Shown piece after piece: positions 62,197 to 64,000 of a stretch of 64,000 bases of DNA. Source of the DNA: an uncultured Sphingobacteriaceae bacterium. Its GTDB lineage: Bacteria; Bacteroidota; Bacteroidia; Sphingobacteriales; Sphingobacteriaceae. The position numbers were made by a program, and so were the translations under genes. Every line of letters begins with the position of its first letter. Positions within the stretch are counted from its first letter, which is position 1. The DNA is taken from assembly GCA_946480915.1 (NCBI GenBank), contig CAMLLO010000012.1, forward strand, positions 75,010-139,009, given 5' to 3'. The notes beneath the pieces are model-generated. The model worked only from the letters and a program-made list of their open reading frames with translations, searched no databases and was not told where the DNA came from.

Positions 62197-63363
62197 ATGG
62201 CAAATTTGAATGAAGTTAGCAGTAGGTATGAAAAATTGTTTGGCAAGGCGCCTCTGCTTGTCCGCTCGCCCGGCCGCATAAACCTGATCGGTGAGCATAC
62301 TGATTATAATTTGGGCTGTGTCTTGCCCGCCGCCACCGACAAATGTATTTATTTAGCACTCGGTTCGAGAACCGATCAAACAATAGAACTCGTATCCGCT
62401 GATTTTGATTACACATTTACAGCAGCCTTAAATACCCTCGAACCAGCCTGGAAACTATGGCCCAATTACATCCTTGGAGTAATAAATGAGTTCAAGAACT
62501 TGGGTAGACAGATTTATGGCGTAAATATTGTTTTTGGTGGAAATATCCCTCTATCCGCGGGAATGTCATCTTCAGCAGCAATTTGCAGCGGGACAGCTTA
62601 CGCGCTGAATAAACTGTTCGGGTGGGGGCTTTCTAAGCTTGAACTCGCGAAAATAGCGGTCTCTGCCGAACATAATTATCTGGGCGTAAAATGTGGTCTC
62701 ATGGACCCATATGTAAATCTCTTTGGTAAGGAAGGTAATTTGGTTAAATTAAATTGTAAAACGGAAGAGCATGAATATATACCTTTCAAAGCAGATGGGG
62801 TCAGAATTGTGCTACTGGACACCGGTATTCGCCACAATTTTATAAAGTTGTCTGAAGCTTTTAACGCCCTCAGACTTGAATGTCAAAATGGGCTGGAAAT
62901 CATACAAAAACACGCTCCGCATATTACCTGCTTACCCGAGGTGAAACAAGAGATGTTGGACCAACTGGTGAAACCTGAAAACGAAATCGCTTATAAACGG
63001 TGTCTGTACATTGTTCAGGAAACTGAGCGCCTTGAAAATGTATGCCAGGATTTGAAGAATAACAATTTCCGGGCAGTGGGAAAGCGTCTTTTCGAAAGTC
63101 ATGAAGGTTTAAAAAACCTTTATGAGATAAGTTGTGATGAGTGTGATTTTTTGGTAGATCTGGCTAAACAGATGCCAGCAGTATTGGGTGCCAGAATGAT
63201 GGGTGCAGGTTTCGGCGGATGTACAATTAATCTTATTGAGAGTGATGCAGTAGAGGAGGTGATCGAAACAGCAAAACTTCGTTATAAGGAACGCTTCGAC
63301 AGACAGTTAAAGGTTTACCATACCTCCATCGGTAATGGGACCGAAGAGGTAACAATTGATTGA
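62197..63363 (+). CDS. galK: Galactokinase-family (GHMP) sugar kinase
   Basis: A 388-residue GHMP kinase: galactose-binding signature RSPGRINLIGEHTDYN, ATP-binding NIPLSAGMSSSAAI and the C-terminal MMGAGFGGCTINL. The catalytic Asp is present in GLMDPYVNLFGK, but the following residues differ from the usual MDQFA. It would phosphorylate galactose (or a related sugar) released from hemicellulose side chains. 140 bp separate it from GH67. galK is the best name; altered specificity is possible. Confidence 0.85.
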   Translation: MANLNEVSSRYEKLFGKAPLLVRSPGRINLIGEHTDYNLGCVLPAATDKCIYLALGSRTDQTIELVSADFDYTFTAALNTLEPAWKLWPNYILGVINEFKNLGRQIYGVNIVFGGNIPLSAGMSSSAAICSGTAYALNKLFGWGLSKLELAKIAVSAEHNYLGVKCGLMDPYVNLFGKEGNLVKLNCKTEEHEYIPFKADGVRIVLLDTGIRHNFIKLSEAFNALRLECQNGLEIIQKHAPHITCLPEVKQEMLDQLVKPENEIAYKRCLYIVQETERLENVCQDLKNNNFRAVGKRLFESHEGLKNLYEISCDECDFLVDLAKQMPAVLGARMMGAGFGGCTINLIESDAVEEVIETAKLRYKERFDRQLKVYHTSIGNGTEEVTID

Positions 63364-63383
63364 CTTGTATTTAAAAAAGCAAT

Positions 63384-63509
63384 ATGAGAAGTTTTGTCGC
63401 AAGACTTTTGGCATTCGCAGGCCTCGCTACAACATCATTGGCATAAGTAAAGCAGCCACAAAAACCGATTATTTTTGTCGATGTTCCCGACATGTCGGTT
63501 ATTCGGGTA
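63384..63509 (+). pseudogene. Truncated N-terminus of a GH43 enzyme
   Basis: The ATG at 63384 starts MRSFVARLLAFAGLATTSLA, a complete signal peptide, then TAA at 63444. In the same frame it continues VKQPQKPIIFVDVPDMSVIRV. VPDMSVIRV is the first blade of many secreted GH43 enzymes. One C-to-T change (CAA to TAA) explains the stop (SLAQ cleavage site), but the sequence also leaves the family at 63510 without the catalytic remainder. It is a decayed relict of the xylan cluster. Confidence 0.7.
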
Positions 63510-63958
63510 AGTTACTTCAAAGTTGAATGCTATTTCCAAGAGCGTAGGGCATTAGCTAATTTCTGTATAGCTTAGATGGTAGATTCTGGCTGCAATAGAT
63601 TCGCCACTTAAAACGGCTTATACCATACCTCATTTTATGGGTTATCGCTTTGGTCTGTTTAGATGCCAAAACCATGTGTGGCTAACCGTTTCAGCTTGTT
63701 CGATTATGGTTCCTTGATCTTAATGCGATGCCTTGAATATCTGTTTAAGTGCCCGGAGCCTTCAATTGTCGACCGTCAAAATGATGTTATAGGGATTTTT
63801 TGAACATTCGTGCATTCAGTTTAAACATTCGAAGCATTTGGCTCTTTCATCTCATCTTTATCTTTACAGGAGCTCTAATACAACGGCTAAGCTATTAAGG
63901 CGTTGACAGCACGTTTGTGTCGACAGAACAATGCTTTGAAAAATCATAAACAACACTA
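63510..63958. other. Region after the GH43 relict
   Basis: No gene. It contains a pair of direct repeats at 63803-63838. The rest shows nothing. Confidence 0.5.
63803..63838 (+). promoter_or_regulatory. Direct repeats spaced two helical turns, candidate regulator site
   Basis: aacattcgtgcatt (63803-63816) and aacattcgaagcatt (63824-63838), 21 bp apart from start to start, about 120 bp upstream of a possible start codon at 63959. Confidence 0.5.
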
Positions 63959-64000
63959 ATGAACAAAACAAAACTATTCTCTTTGTCACCCCGGGTGATA
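63959..64000 (+). CDS. Possible start of an exported protein (3' end outside window)
   Basis: ATG at 63959 opens MNKTKLFSLSPRVI to the window edge. The basic, hydrophobic start could be a signal peptide, and the position after a xylan cluster suits a SusC-type receptor, but 14 residues are too few to decide. Confidence 0.3.
   Translation, partial: MNKTKLFSLSPRVI

Overview
The window looks like chromosome of a Bacteroidota bacterium, most likely Sphingobacteriaceae (Pedobacter/Mucilaginibacter relatives). This rests on promoter-like sites of the TTTG ... TAnnTTTG type, A-rich weak ribosome sites, a SusC-type beta-barrel receptor with a carboxypeptidase-regulatory-like N-terminus, SPII lipoproteins, a eukaryote-like NADP isocitrate dehydrogenase, and a xylan-degradation cluster. 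The genus is inference; no rRNA is present.

Layout. 1-8.6 kb: a transglutaminase-like membrane protein cut by the window edge, a MutT-type Nudix hydrolase, small lipoproteins, a two-gene XRE regulator plus nuclease-helicase (DUF2075) module that could be a defence system, and a phytanoyl-CoA-dioxygenase-like protein. Two copies of a ~140-bp dispersed repeat lie here. 8.6-10.2 kb: gene-free and repeat-rich, with two unrelated tandem arrays that both have an 11-bp period. 10.2-30.5 kb: ordinary chromosomal genes (RMD1/DUF155, DUF1569, GlpD, two SRPBCC proteins, a VOC protein, an NYN/OST-HTH protein, a TonB-dependent-receptor-like barrel, an SPFH protein, Icd, DnaX, rpsF-rpsR-rplI, MtgA, and a split membrane Fe-S oxidoreductase related to HdrB/HdrC).

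30.95-44.43 kb: a 13.46-kb integrated element sits in the 3' end of a tRNA-Phe gene between perfect 20-bp direct repeats, with its tyrosine integrase next to the right end. Almost everything runs leftward as one tightly packed, often overlapping series: integrase, small unknowns, excisionase-like HTH, winged-helix and initiator-like proteins, a DnaC-like helicase loader, small unknowns, then a 638-aa protein of phage-tail type, an 899-aa tape-measure protein and a frameshifted gene of tail-assembly-chaperone type. I see no terminase, portal, capsid, tail tube or lysis gene. Two rightward genes of unknown function lie at the left end, in the usual cargo position. The element is therefore a reduced prophage or, more interestingly, a self-replicating satellite that brings its own tail-length determinant. 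It is the best candidate in the window for something undescribed.

44.8-55.6 kb: sulfide/persulfide-type genes on the minus strand (MBL-fold protein with two rhodanese domains, TauE/SafE exporter, DUF305 protein, a broken TlpA-like thioredoxin, a small DUF2892-like membrane protein, a Crp/Fnr regulator). A rightward five-gene operon interrupts them: a LolA-like outer-membrane lipoprotein-sorting protein, two FtsX-type permeases, their ATPase and an outer-membrane barrel, suggesting an envelope lipid/lipoprotein export route. A free-standing transcript with a promoter and a strong terminator (candidate sRNA) follows at 55.8 kb.

56.2-64 kb: hemicellulose (glucuronoxylan) use genes: GH43, GH3 with a PA14 insert, GH67 alpha-glucuronidase and a galactokinase-family enzyme. 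They are followed by the decayed N-terminus of a second GH43 and the possible start of another exported protein.
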